Shown: positions 45,899-53,766 of the stretch, in pieces
Position numbering within the stretch: position 1 is the first letter of the stretch
Layout: the number at the start of each line of letters is the position of its first letter
NCBI RefSeq assembly: GCF_000620045.1
Contig: NZ_JHVH01000020.1
Span: 1 to 64,000 of the forward strand
Direction of reading: 5' to 3'
DNA length: 64,000 bases
Origin: Halomonas halodenitrificans DSM 735
GTDB taxonomy: Bacteria; Pseudomonadota; Gammaproteobacteria; Pseudomonadales; Halomonadaceae
Program-made: the position numbers and the translations under genes
The notes under the pieces: generated by a model
What the model was told of the DNA's origin: nothing
Database searches by the model: none
Seen by the model: the letters and a program-made list of their open reading frames with translations, nothing else

Positions 45899-47941
45899 AT
45901 GATTGAGTCAGTTTCGCATCTTCTTCCCAATTTTTACGCCATGAATCTTTCCCGGTACCAAGAGCTAGTGGTGAGCGATTTTTTCTGGCTGGGAATGATG
46001 GTGATCATGGTTATCGCCACTTCTTCAATTTTATACTATTGCAATAAATATCGAAAGAATGTAAGTCTTGTTGAAAGTTTAATAAAAGGGCAGACACGAG
46101 AAGAACTGGCCTGGAAACGTCAGGAAATTCTTGAAAAGGCTCAAAGGTCAGGTATCAAGGCCGGAAATCTGTGGGAAGAATTTGACGAGAGTCTAGTATA
46201 TTCTTCTGATAAGGATAAGCTTTACAATACTTTGGACGCCGACCATTTTTTCAATGGAAAAACATTAGCTTACGGATTGACATCAAGTCGGCTGCTGGCA
46301 GCCGCACCAACCTTTCTTACTGCGATCGGTGTTCTGGGTACCTTTATTGGCCTAACAATTGGCTTGAGAGGCCTTCAGGTCGACGCTGATGATGTCGATA
46401 CCCTCAGGGTGGGTATCGCGAGCATGATAAACGGAGCCGCTATTGCTTTTTTGACATCAGTATGGGGGGTTGGGCTAAGTCTTTTCTTGAATGTTATAGA
46501 GAAACTGGTGGAAAGGCGTGCGTTGAGGCGTATTAATAAGCTTCAGCATGAAATCGATTTTCTTTATCCGCGTATGCCTGCCGAGCATTCCCTTATTCAT
46601 ATTGCCGAGTCCAGTCAGGCAAGCAAGGAGGCACTCCAGGAACTTCACGAGCGTATTGGAGACAGGCTTCAGGAAACCGTGTCTGGAATGAGCGAGGCCA
46701 TGCAGCAGGCTATTTCAGATTCGCTTAACAATGTCATGGCTCCAGCCATACAGTCACTTGTTGATAATGCAAGCACTCAGTCAACTGAAACTCTTGAGAA
46801 GCTTGTTTCCAGTTTTATGGAGGGCATGAAGACGGCTGGAAGTGAGCAAAGCAAGGCGCTTGGAACTGCTTCTGAGGAGGTAAACCAAGCGGTTAATTCA
46901 ATGAGTACAAGGATGGACGAACTCTTTACAAAGCTAACCGAGCAGCAACAGAAAAGCGGTGAGCATGTCGAGAGTACATCGCGCGAGCTGGCTGAGCAGA
47001 TTTATAGACAGCGAGAGACATCATTGGAGCAGCAGTCTGCGTTGGCGGAAAAGTTTGAGTCCTTCATGGAGCGCATGTCAGAGTCGATGGACACCCAGTT
47101 TCATCAAGCATCTGAGCGGGATGAGCAACGGAAGCGAGCACATGAAGAAAGTCTACAGAAGTTATCTGACGACCAGGCTGCAGCGATTAAAAATCAAGTT
47201 GCCTTGGCAGAGGAGCGGGATCAGGTACGTGCAGCTCAGTTTGATGAGCAGCAAAAAGCTATCGAAGAACGGTTCGGTGGTCTTGTAGAAAAGCTTGTCA
47301 ATGAACAGCAAGAGTTGATGCGACAGGTGGGGGAGGCATCCAGAAGTGCCAATCAGCATTTGACAAGCATATCGTCCCAATACGAAATGCTGTCCACTTC
47401 GCTAAGCGAAGTGGCACATTATGCTGAACGTAGTAGCCAGAACATGACAAATAGCTCTGCCCAGCTAGGCACCTTGTCAGCCAATCTTCACAAGACCGCA
47501 GTGCTTCTTGATGAGAGGATAAATTCCGTTACAGAAAGTCTGGAGCAAGTGTCAGATAAGAATAGTGAAGTGCTTTCTGGTATCTCCGAGCACGCGCGCA
47601 CACTTGTGAGCATGCAGGAAGCCATCAGTGACGCTGCTCGTCAGCTTGATGCTGCTGCTAAATTCGCCAATGAAGGGTTCAGCGAGCTTGGAAGCAGTAA
47701 TGACGAATTTATCCGTAAGTTGCGTGATGAGTTTACGCAGCTGGGTGACTCACTGAGTGAACAGGTGGAAAATATTGAGAAGCAAGCTGAAGAGTGGCTT
47801 AGGACATATAGCCAAGAAGTTCGTGAGCAAGTTTCGGAGAGAATGGAAGCTTGGAATACCAATACGCTATCGTTTGCCGATCAGATGAAGAGAACTGTCA
47901 CAGCAATCAGTGGTGTTGTGGATGACCTGGAGCGTCGCTGA
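45899..47941 (+). CDS. zorA: ZorA, Zorya motor stator (MotA/ExbB-like) with long cytoplasmic tail
   Basis: ZorA forms the membrane ring of the Zorya anti-phage system and with ZorB makes an ion-driven rotary motor. The protein is 680 residues. Predicted helices are at about 28-48, 131-158 (SSRLLAAAPTFLTAIGVLGTFIG, the MotA/TolQ/ExbB core) and 177-203 (INGAAIAFLTSVWGVGLSL). From about 205 to the end is a Gln/Glu/Ser-rich helical tail, likely coiled coil, with little else; this is the intracellular tail expected for ZorA. The start ATG has a weak ribosome-binding site, with a second ATG 14 codons later as alternative. Its stop overlaps the zorB start by one base. Confidence 0.92.
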   Translation: MIESVSHLLPNFYAMNLSRYQELVVSDFFWLGMMVIMVIATSSILYYCNKYRKNVSLVESLIKGQTREELAWKRQEILEKAQRSGIKAGNLWEEFDESLVYSSDKDKLYNTLDADHFFNGKTLAYGLTSSRLLAAAPTFLTAIGVLGTFIGLTIGLRGLQVDADDVDTLRVGIASMINGAAIAFLTSVWGVGLSLFLNVIEKLVERRALRRINKLQHEIDFLYPRMPAEHSLIHIAESSQASKEALQELHERIGDRLQETVSGMSEAMQQAISDSLNNVMAPAIQSLVDNASTQSTETLEKLVSSFMEGMKTAGSEQSKALGTASEEVNQAVNSMSTRMDELFTKLTEQQQKSGEHVESTSRELAEQIYRQRETSLEQQSALAEKFESFMERMSESMDTQFHQASERDEQRKRAHEESLQKLSDDQAAAIKNQVALAEERDQVRAAQFDEQQKAIEERFGGLVEKLVNEQQELMRQVGEASRSANQHLTSISSQYEMLSTSLSEVAHYAERSSQNMTNSSAQLGTLSANLHKTAVLLDERINSVTESLEQVSDKNSEVLSGISEHARTLVSMQEAISDAARQLDAAAKFANEGFSELGSSNDEFIRKLRDEFTQLGDSLSEQVENIEKQAEEWLRTYSQEVREQVSERMEAWNTNTLSFADQMKRTVTAISGVVDDLERR

Positions 47942-48705
47942 TGAGTCTTAATAGGCGTGGAAAGTCTCAAGTAGACGAAGAGAATCCATATTGGATGTCT
48001 TTTTCAGACATCATGTCGGTGCTGCTGATAATTTTCATACTGGCGTCGGTCGTTCTTATTGTGCAGCTGATAGAGATTAGGGAGCAGCTGGAAGAGCAGC
48101 AGCAAGAGTTTACTGAAGAAATTCAGATGCTACGTCAGGCTGAGGAAGTCAGGAGGACTATATTGCATGAAGCTGCTGAGGAGCTGAAGCGGAGAGGAAT
48201 ACAAGTTTCCGTCAGCGAAAACGACACTGTGTTGAGTATACCCAATGATATTCTTGGCTTTGAGACGGCTGAATTTGATCTTGGTCCGCAGTATCAGAAA
48301 ACTGCCACTCAAATTGGTAATGTTCTTTCTGACGTGATCCTCCGGGAAAATCGAGTAGAATACATTGATACCGTTTTTGTTGAGGGACATACCGATAATC
48401 GGCCTTATCAGGGGATGATGGGAAAGGGTAACTGGGGGCTTTCAGCTTTCCGTGCCATTTCTCTTTGGCAACACTGGCTGGATGTCCTTCCGGAGGGTCG
48501 CCGACTGGATAGCTTGATAAATCAGGATGGGCATCCGATATTTTCCGTTAGTGGTTATGCCGAAAGTCGTTCTGTCACAGAGTTTCAAGATACTGAGGAA
48601 GAGCTCAGGGCTAACAGGAGGATTGATATAAGATTTACCATCCGTCGCCCTACGATGGAAGATTATCGAGAAGTTCAGGATACATTTGTAGGTGGTTCTC
48701 AGTGA
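47941..48705 (+). CDS. zorB: ZorB, Zorya motor stator (MotB/OmpA-like)
   Basis: ZorB is the two-copy partner of ZorA that anchors the motor in peptidoglycan. The protein is 254 residues. A single transmembrane helix follows the motif PYWMSFSDIMSVLLIIFILA. D23 in it is the candidate ion-carrying aspartate, equal to the essential Asp of MotB. A coiled linker (REQLEEQQQEFTEEIQ) leads to an OmpA-like domain: VFVEGHTDNRPYQG, NWGLSAFRAISLWQHW and ELRANRRIDIRF, with the peptidoglycan-binding Asp and Arg in place. Its stop overlaps the zorC start as GTGA. Confidence 0.93.
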   Translation: MSLNRRGKSQVDEENPYWMSFSDIMSVLLIIFILASVVLIVQLIEIREQLEEQQQEFTEEIQMLRQAEEVRRTILHEAAEELKRRGIQVSVSENDTVLSIPNDILGFETAEFDLGPQYQKTATQIGNVLSDVILRENRVEYIDTVFVEGHTDNRPYQGMMGKGNWGLSAFRAISLWQHWLDVLPEGRRLDSLINQDGHPIFSVSGYAESRSVTEFQDTEEELRANRRIDIRFTIRRPTMEDYREVQDTFVGGSQ

Positions 48706-50531
48706 TATTGCCTCCTCTTGAAGTTATCAATATAAACTGGGGTTCCTCGTCTCTTGAGCCTTGGGTAGTACTTATTGAATCGACAAAGAAAATTGAAGAC
48801 GATGTCGGTCGCGGTGATGCTTACCTTAAGGCAGAAGAGAAGTTACTGGATGTGGCAAGAAGTCGAAATTTCGGAGTTTTACCGACCTTGCTCAAGAAAA
48901 GGGTGTCCGTTCGGGCCCTGACCCAGCTTTGGCTCGATGACTCGGACGTACTCAAGAGGCTGATGAGCCCCAGGCTGCTTGAAGTTATTGTTGAAGCTCA
49001 GCGGCCCAGGCTAGGCAGGGTGCCACTTCTCAATATGCTCCAGCTCTACCTTCAAGAATTTGACAGACTGGATCGTTATGCCTCGCAAAGCGATGGCACT
49101 CTAAGGGAACAGTTTGAGAGTGTCCTTGTTGACCAGGTAGAGAAAGTTGAACTTCTGGATGAAGAGCTATTAACAAATGATTTGATTTCAGTTGTCAAGC
49201 AATATGGCGGCTGGATTTTGAAGATTGATGGGCCGGCTCAGGTTGTCAGAGTCGCCATAAAGAATGGTATAACACTAGAGGATGCGTTCTCAAGATTTGG
49301 CTTAAAGGGGTTTGATAACGGTCGATATGCTGATGTCTGTCGTGCATATTATTATATAGAAAAACTTCATGAGATCGATGAACAAGAATGGTCTCCTGTC
49401 TTTGATGAGTTGTTGCATCACGATGTCTCCAAGGCGCCATATGGAAGAGAAGGGAAGCGAATAGGCCATGCCGCTCTGGAGGTGTTGATTGACCGTGTTA
49501 CAGAGGCTAGTGAAGCTTGGCAGGATTTTATGTTGAGCTTGGCCGGCGACCCTCGTGTCTCAAGTAGGGTCAAGAGCTACCGGGAATGGTGGGCGCCCCT
49601 TGGTGAGCAAAGGGTGGAAAAAGTGCGCGGCTGGTTTTCCAAGCAGGATCTCCGTCTTTTTCTTCAGGCGTTAGAACAGTATGGTGAGTCAACTAATAAT
49701 GATGATTTGAAGAGAATGTTCCCTGCTAGAAAAGCTTTTCTAGAAGGACTTTTTCGACTCAAGATGATCAAGAATACCAGACTGATGCTTGGAAAAAAGG
49801 CCGAGTACTCAGTCAGGAATATTTTAAAAAATGAGTTGAAAGTAAATTATATAAAATTGGATGGTCAGCTTTCTGATAAAGCAGTTATCTATCTGGATTG
49901 TGGTGATTTTTACTTGATTGAAGGCTCGCATAGCTTCAAGCTTTGGGTATACTTGGCTCCGCCAAGCCTTAAGCATCTTAGCTATGAGGTGATCAGTTTG
50001 TCGCACTTTGAGTTAACAAATATAGTGCCTAAGGTCTACAAGCAAGAGAACCCTAGCCTGGAGTATGCTGCCGTTGTTCACAGTCCTTCGAATTGGCAGA
50101 ATAAGGTTTTTGAATTTCTAGCGAAAAATGGCATTAGTCTCGATGTTGAGGCTCTCCTTTGCAAGGAGGATTATAGGAAGTATATTGCGAGGTTTGGACT
50201 ACCTACTGTGAGGCCTGTAATACAGAATGATGCACGTGTTTTTCATGCTTCTTTTGACGCTAAAAAAAATGGTGATACTTCAAGTGTGAGTCAAGGTCAG
50301 AGCTCTATTTCAGATCTAGCTATAAAGATATTATATTATCTTTATAGGTATCCTGATAGCAAGTCGAGGGATATTTCAAAGCACTTTGGCCTTCCATTAA
50401 AGGCCATCAATCATGTGATGCATTTGGACCTGAAGGGGTACTGTATACAAGTCTCCAACTTTAACTGGATCATCTCGGCAGAAGGCGAGAAAGTGCTGAG
50501 AAATAGCGAGGTGCTGGGTGATGAAGAATAG
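48702..50531 (+). CDS. zorC: ZorC, Zorya effector with EH_Signature domain
   Basis: ZorC is the type I-specific cytoplasmic partner, reported to bind DNA and to act with ZorD. The protein is 609 residues and starts at GTG 48702. The EH-signature core lies around residues 340-425: an ARKAFLEGLFRLKMIKNTRLM helix, then VIYLDCGDFYLIEGSHSFKLWVY with E407 and H410 as the name-giving pair. After a polar linker (about 515-535), residues 535-605 look like a winged helix (LAIKILYYLYRYPDSKSRDISKHFGLP, then MHLDLKGYCIQ). The gene overlaps both neighbours, so the four are one translational unit. Confidence 0.9.
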   Translation: MILPPLEVININWGSSSLEPWVVLIESTKKIEDDVGRGDAYLKAEEKLLDVARSRNFGVLPTLLKKRVSVRALTQLWLDDSDVLKRLMSPRLLEVIVEAQRPRLGRVPLLNMLQLYLQEFDRLDRYASQSDGTLREQFESVLVDQVEKVELLDEELLTNDLISVVKQYGGWILKIDGPAQVVRVAIKNGITLEDAFSRFGLKGFDNGRYADVCRAYYYIEKLHEIDEQEWSPVFDELLHHDVSKAPYGREGKRIGHAALEVLIDRVTEASEAWQDFMLSLAGDPRVSSRVKSYREWWAPLGEQRVEKVRGWFSKQDLRLFLQALEQYGESTNNDDLKRMFPARKAFLEGLFRLKMIKNTRLMLGKKAEYSVRNILKNELKVNYIKLDGQLSDKAVIYLDCGDFYLIEGSHSFKLWVYLAPPSLKHLSYEVISLSHFELTNIVPKVYKQENPSLEYAAVVHSPSNWQNKVFEFLAKNGISLDVEALLCKEDYRKYIARFGLPTVRPVIQNDARVFHASFDAKKNGDTSSVSQGQSSISDLAIKILYYLYRYPDSKSRDISKHFGLPLKAINHVMHLDLKGYCIQVSNFNWIISAEGEKVLRNSEVLGDEE

Positions 50532-53500
50532 ACTTGCTCAAATCATCAAGAGATTTCTTCCTGACGCTGGCGATCAGCAAGGCGGACCGGAAAGCTTTGA
50601 GATTAGATTTGATGCTGATGGTGTCAAGCTGTACCTTGAAAAGATGGAGTTTGAAAGATTTCTTTCCGGAGGAGGTGCGCCCAATATTAATCTACAGGGC
50701 GTTGTCCTTCGGATGCTTGAAGAGCAGGGTCTTGCCTCGCGTTTTCCTAATGGATTTAGCCTTGATGCTAGTGTTGCTGGCTCTCTTGATAATGAACAGG
50801 CAGAAATTCTGGGGCTTCCACCACGTTTTTCTGGTGAGTTCAAAGTTTCCATTGATGGGCACTCCAACAGCAAGGTTTTCTCAGTAAAGATATTTCCAGA
50901 GCATGATGGGGCCCAAGTCCCTTGTCGTAGCAAAGGTGCGTTGATGGAAGTTGGGTCTGGTCACCGCTATCTGCTGGATCAGCCGCAGATTCAAGCTTTT
51001 CAGGCCCTTGATAGACATTCACTGCTTCCCGAAGCCTTGAAGACAAGCAGTGAGAATCTGTTGCTTCTGGCAACATTGCAATTGGCCAAACGCAGTGGAA
51101 TGAATATTGACCTTAGCCACTTTGAAAGAATTAATGTAGAAATGGCCGAAGAGGTTGGTGTTATTGCCAAGCAATTGCCCGATGGCAGCCTGGAGCTTTT
51201 TCCCAGTGTAGGTGATGGTTATGGGCTTGATGAGATAGAGGGGCGGTTAGGTCAGTTGGACCTGGATGAACGTGGCGGTGTTATTAGAATAAAAAATAAC
51301 GTTGTAATACTTGACGAGGAGAAAATGAGTGGCATCAAGGAGGTTATGGATAATCGGCGAATTCCCTCAGAGAGTGTTGCCGATTTTATAAAATCTCCTT
51401 CTGCGTTCCTTGACGCCTCTCTTGTTAATCTAGATCTTGGCTTCTCGGTGCGGGTGCTTGGGGTAGGTAAAATCAAGCACATGGACTTCGGGGGACTGGG
51501 GCAAGGAGAAAGCGACTGGTTCGGTGTCAAAAGCTCGGCTTCACCCCCTGAAATTATCAATAAACTTGTTAAAAGCCATGAAGAACTTTCGGAACTTCAG
51601 GGTAAGATTGATACAGCATACTCTCAGGGAGCCCAGACTGTTGACTTTCAAGGAGAGAATGTCGATGTGTCTGATCCTGGTATAGTGAAAAGCATTCTTG
51701 GCAAGGTGGCGAATTCGCTTAATAAGCCAGAGGAGTCAGCAGCTGCTGCTAAAGACTCTGCCGAGACAAGTGAAACTCGGGTTGGTGTTATTGTAAAAGA
51801 TGCCGGAGATATCGGCGAGACATTATTAGATAAGCTCAAGCGCCATAACCCTCAGCGCCAGCCTGACTGGGAAGCTTATGCCAGGCAGCCCTTCCCTCAT
51901 CAAGAAGAGGGCGTGAATTGGATGCTTCGGCTAATTGAACTAAGTACTCTCGACGACACTGAGAACTTTGAGCGCATTCAGGGAGGGATTCTCGCCGATG
52001 ACATGGGCCTGGGCAAGACATACATGACACTTGTTGGCATCAATGAGTATCTGTCTCACAGAAAACTGCAAGGTCTACCGGAGAAACCTATTCTGATCAT
52101 TGCTCCCCTCAGCCTTATGGAGAATTGGGAACAGGAGGTTTCACTGACCTACAAGAGCATCCCCTTCAAAGATATCAAGGTATTGCAGGCCGGCAGGGAT
52201 CTTGCTGAATTCAAAAAAAAGGGAGAGAAGCGGGAGTCCGTTCAGGCATCTGAACTCTTGGACGAGGAGGGGCAGATGGAGTCCGACAAGATACGCTTTG
52301 CTCTTCATGTAGGACCTGATGCAGGTGTGAAGAGGCTGGATATCAACAGGCGCCTCGTGATTACTACCTACCAAACGCTTCGTGACTATCAATTCTCTTT
52401 CTGCCTCATTGATTGGGGCATGGTGATCTTTGATGAGGCGCAAAATATAAAAAATCCTAACACCCTGCAGACCCATGCGGCAAAAGGCCTTAATAGCGAC
52501 ATCAAGATACTGGCAACTGGTACGCCTGTTGAGAATTCGCTGGGTGACTTCTGGTGCCTGATGGATACTGCTCAGCCAGGGCTTCTGGGGGATTGGGTCT
52601 ATTTCAGGGATCGTTGGATAACTCCGATACTTCGTGCCGAGGAGAACGAAAAAGATTCCGTTCGTGGGTCGGTTGGGAACGACTTACGCAAGGCTGCCGG
52701 TGAATTCATGCTGCGTCGTATTAAGGAAGACCAGCTATCAGCCTTGCCTACGAAAAGCATTTTTAGTGGCGTTCCCGATGCCTCCCATGGGGCTTCCTAT
52801 AACCCGAAGCTGTCTTCCTCCATGAGTGGTTTCCAGCTCTCGGCTTACAATGAGGCAATTGACCTGTATCGAAAGCGTCGCGCAAAAGAAGAAGATGTTC
52901 GTGGATTTGCTCTGTCAACGCTTCAGAGTATGAGGGCGATATCCCTTCATCCGCGAGCAAATGAACCGTTGCAATCTCTTGTTTCCAAACCTGACTCATA
53001 TCGTATGATCATGTCAGAGTCGGCAAAAATGAAAGTGACTCTTGATGTCCTTGATGAGATAAGGTCAGCGCAGCAGAAAGTTATTATATTTATACTTTCA
53101 AAAAATGTGCAGCGCTTTATGAAGGTATGGCTCGATAAAATTTATGGCCTTGATGTCAGCGTTATCAATGGGGACACTTCCGCAGTAGAAAGAAAAGGTG
53201 AAAGCCTGACAAGGAAGGGGCTGATCGAGCAGTTCGAATCCGTTGACGGCTTTAATATCATCATCATGTCGCCGGTAGCCGCCGGTGTTGGTCTGACAGT
53301 TGTGGGCGCCAACCATGTCATTCACCTGGAGCGCCACTGGAATCCAGCCAAAGAGGCACAGGCTACTGACAGGATTTACCGGATTGGTCAGAAAAAGGAC
53401 GTGTACATCCATATTCCAACCGCCTTGCACCCTGAATTTGCTTCATTTGATGTCCATCTAGATAGGCTGCTTAGTGGAAAACTGCTTTTGAAGGATGCAG

Positions 53501-53559
53501 TTGTCACTACAGACGTGGTCAGTGAAAGTGAGGTGATGAGGTCTCTTGGTCTGGATTGA
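50521..53559 (+). CDS. zorD: ZorD, Zorya SNF2-type helicase/nuclease effector
   Basis: ZorD is the effector of type I Zorya that degrades invading DNA. The protein is 1013 residues. The first 470 residues show no motif I can place. The SNF2 motor follows: PHQEEGVNWML, GGILADDMGLGKTYM (Walker A, about 491-500), IIAPLSLMENW, VIFDEAQNIKN (about 637), ATGTPVENSLGD, FMLRRIKEDQ. The second lobe has IIFILSKNV, SPVAAGVGLTVVGANHVIHLERHWNPAKEAQATDRIYRIGQ. I cannot point to nuclease residues by eye. The ATG at 50521 is chosen; a GTG one codon earlier is possible. It overlaps zorC by 11 bases. No clear terminator follows. Confidence 0.9.
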   Translation: MKNRLAQIIKRFLPDAGDQQGGPESFEIRFDADGVKLYLEKMEFERFLSGGGAPNINLQGVVLRMLEEQGLASRFPNGFSLDASVAGSLDNEQAEILGLPPRFSGEFKVSIDGHSNSKVFSVKIFPEHDGAQVPCRSKGALMEVGSGHRYLLDQPQIQAFQALDRHSLLPEALKTSSENLLLLATLQLAKRSGMNIDLSHFERINVEMAEEVGVIAKQLPDGSLELFPSVGDGYGLDEIEGRLGQLDLDERGGVIRIKNNVVILDEEKMSGIKEVMDNRRIPSESVADFIKSPSAFLDASLVNLDLGFSVRVLGVGKIKHMDFGGLGQGESDWFGVKSSASPPEIINKLVKSHEELSELQGKIDTAYSQGAQTVDFQGENVDVSDPGIVKSILGKVANSLNKPEESAAAAKDSAETSETRVGVIVKDAGDIGETLLDKLKRHNPQRQPDWEAYARQPFPHQEEGVNWMLRLIELSTLDDTENFERIQGGILADDMGLGKTYMTLVGINEYLSHRKLQGLPEKPILIIAPLSLMENWEQEVSLTYKSIPFKDIKVLQAGRDLAEFKKKGEKRESVQASELLDEEGQMESDKIRFALHVGPDAGVKRLDINRRLVITTYQTLRDYQFSFCLIDWGMVIFDEAQNIKNPNTLQTHAAKGLNSDIKILATGTPVENSLGDFWCLMDTAQPGLLGDWVYFRDRWITPILRAEENEKDSVRGSVGNDLRKAAGEFMLRRIKEDQLSALPTKSIFSGVPDASHGASYNPKLSSSMSGFQLSAYNEAIDLYRKRRAKEEDVRGFALSTLQSMRAISLHPRANEPLQSLVSKPDSYRMIMSESAKMKVTLDVLDEIRSAQQKVIIFILSKNVQRFMKVWLDKIYGLDVSVINGDTSAVERKGESLTRKGLIEQFESVDGFNIIIMSPVAAGVGLTVVGANHVIHLERHWNPAKEAQATDRIYRIGQKKDVYIHIPTALHPEFASFDVHLDRLLSGKLLLKDAVVTTDVVSESEVMRSLGLD

Positions 53560-53766
53560 ACTTACCCAGCAAGCCACTGGCCAACGGTGCAGTCACGCTC
53601 ACGGTTGCGGATGATTAAGCCTAATCAGGCACCGCCAGAGCGGTCCCGAGCAATGCAGGCCATCTGCGATAGCCCTGGCACCTGGGGGATTGGGCATGAC
53701 GCCCGGCGGTAGAGCTGGGATAATGCGCGGTTTCGTTCGTTCACGCTCAACGCTCCCCGGTGCCCC

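Noticed and set aside
45899-48705. Flagellar MotAB or TolQR/ExbBD genes
   Set aside because: The very long tail of the first protein and the two following genes (EH-signature and SNF2) fit Zorya and not motility or Tol/Ton energisation; no flagellar or tol genes are nearby.
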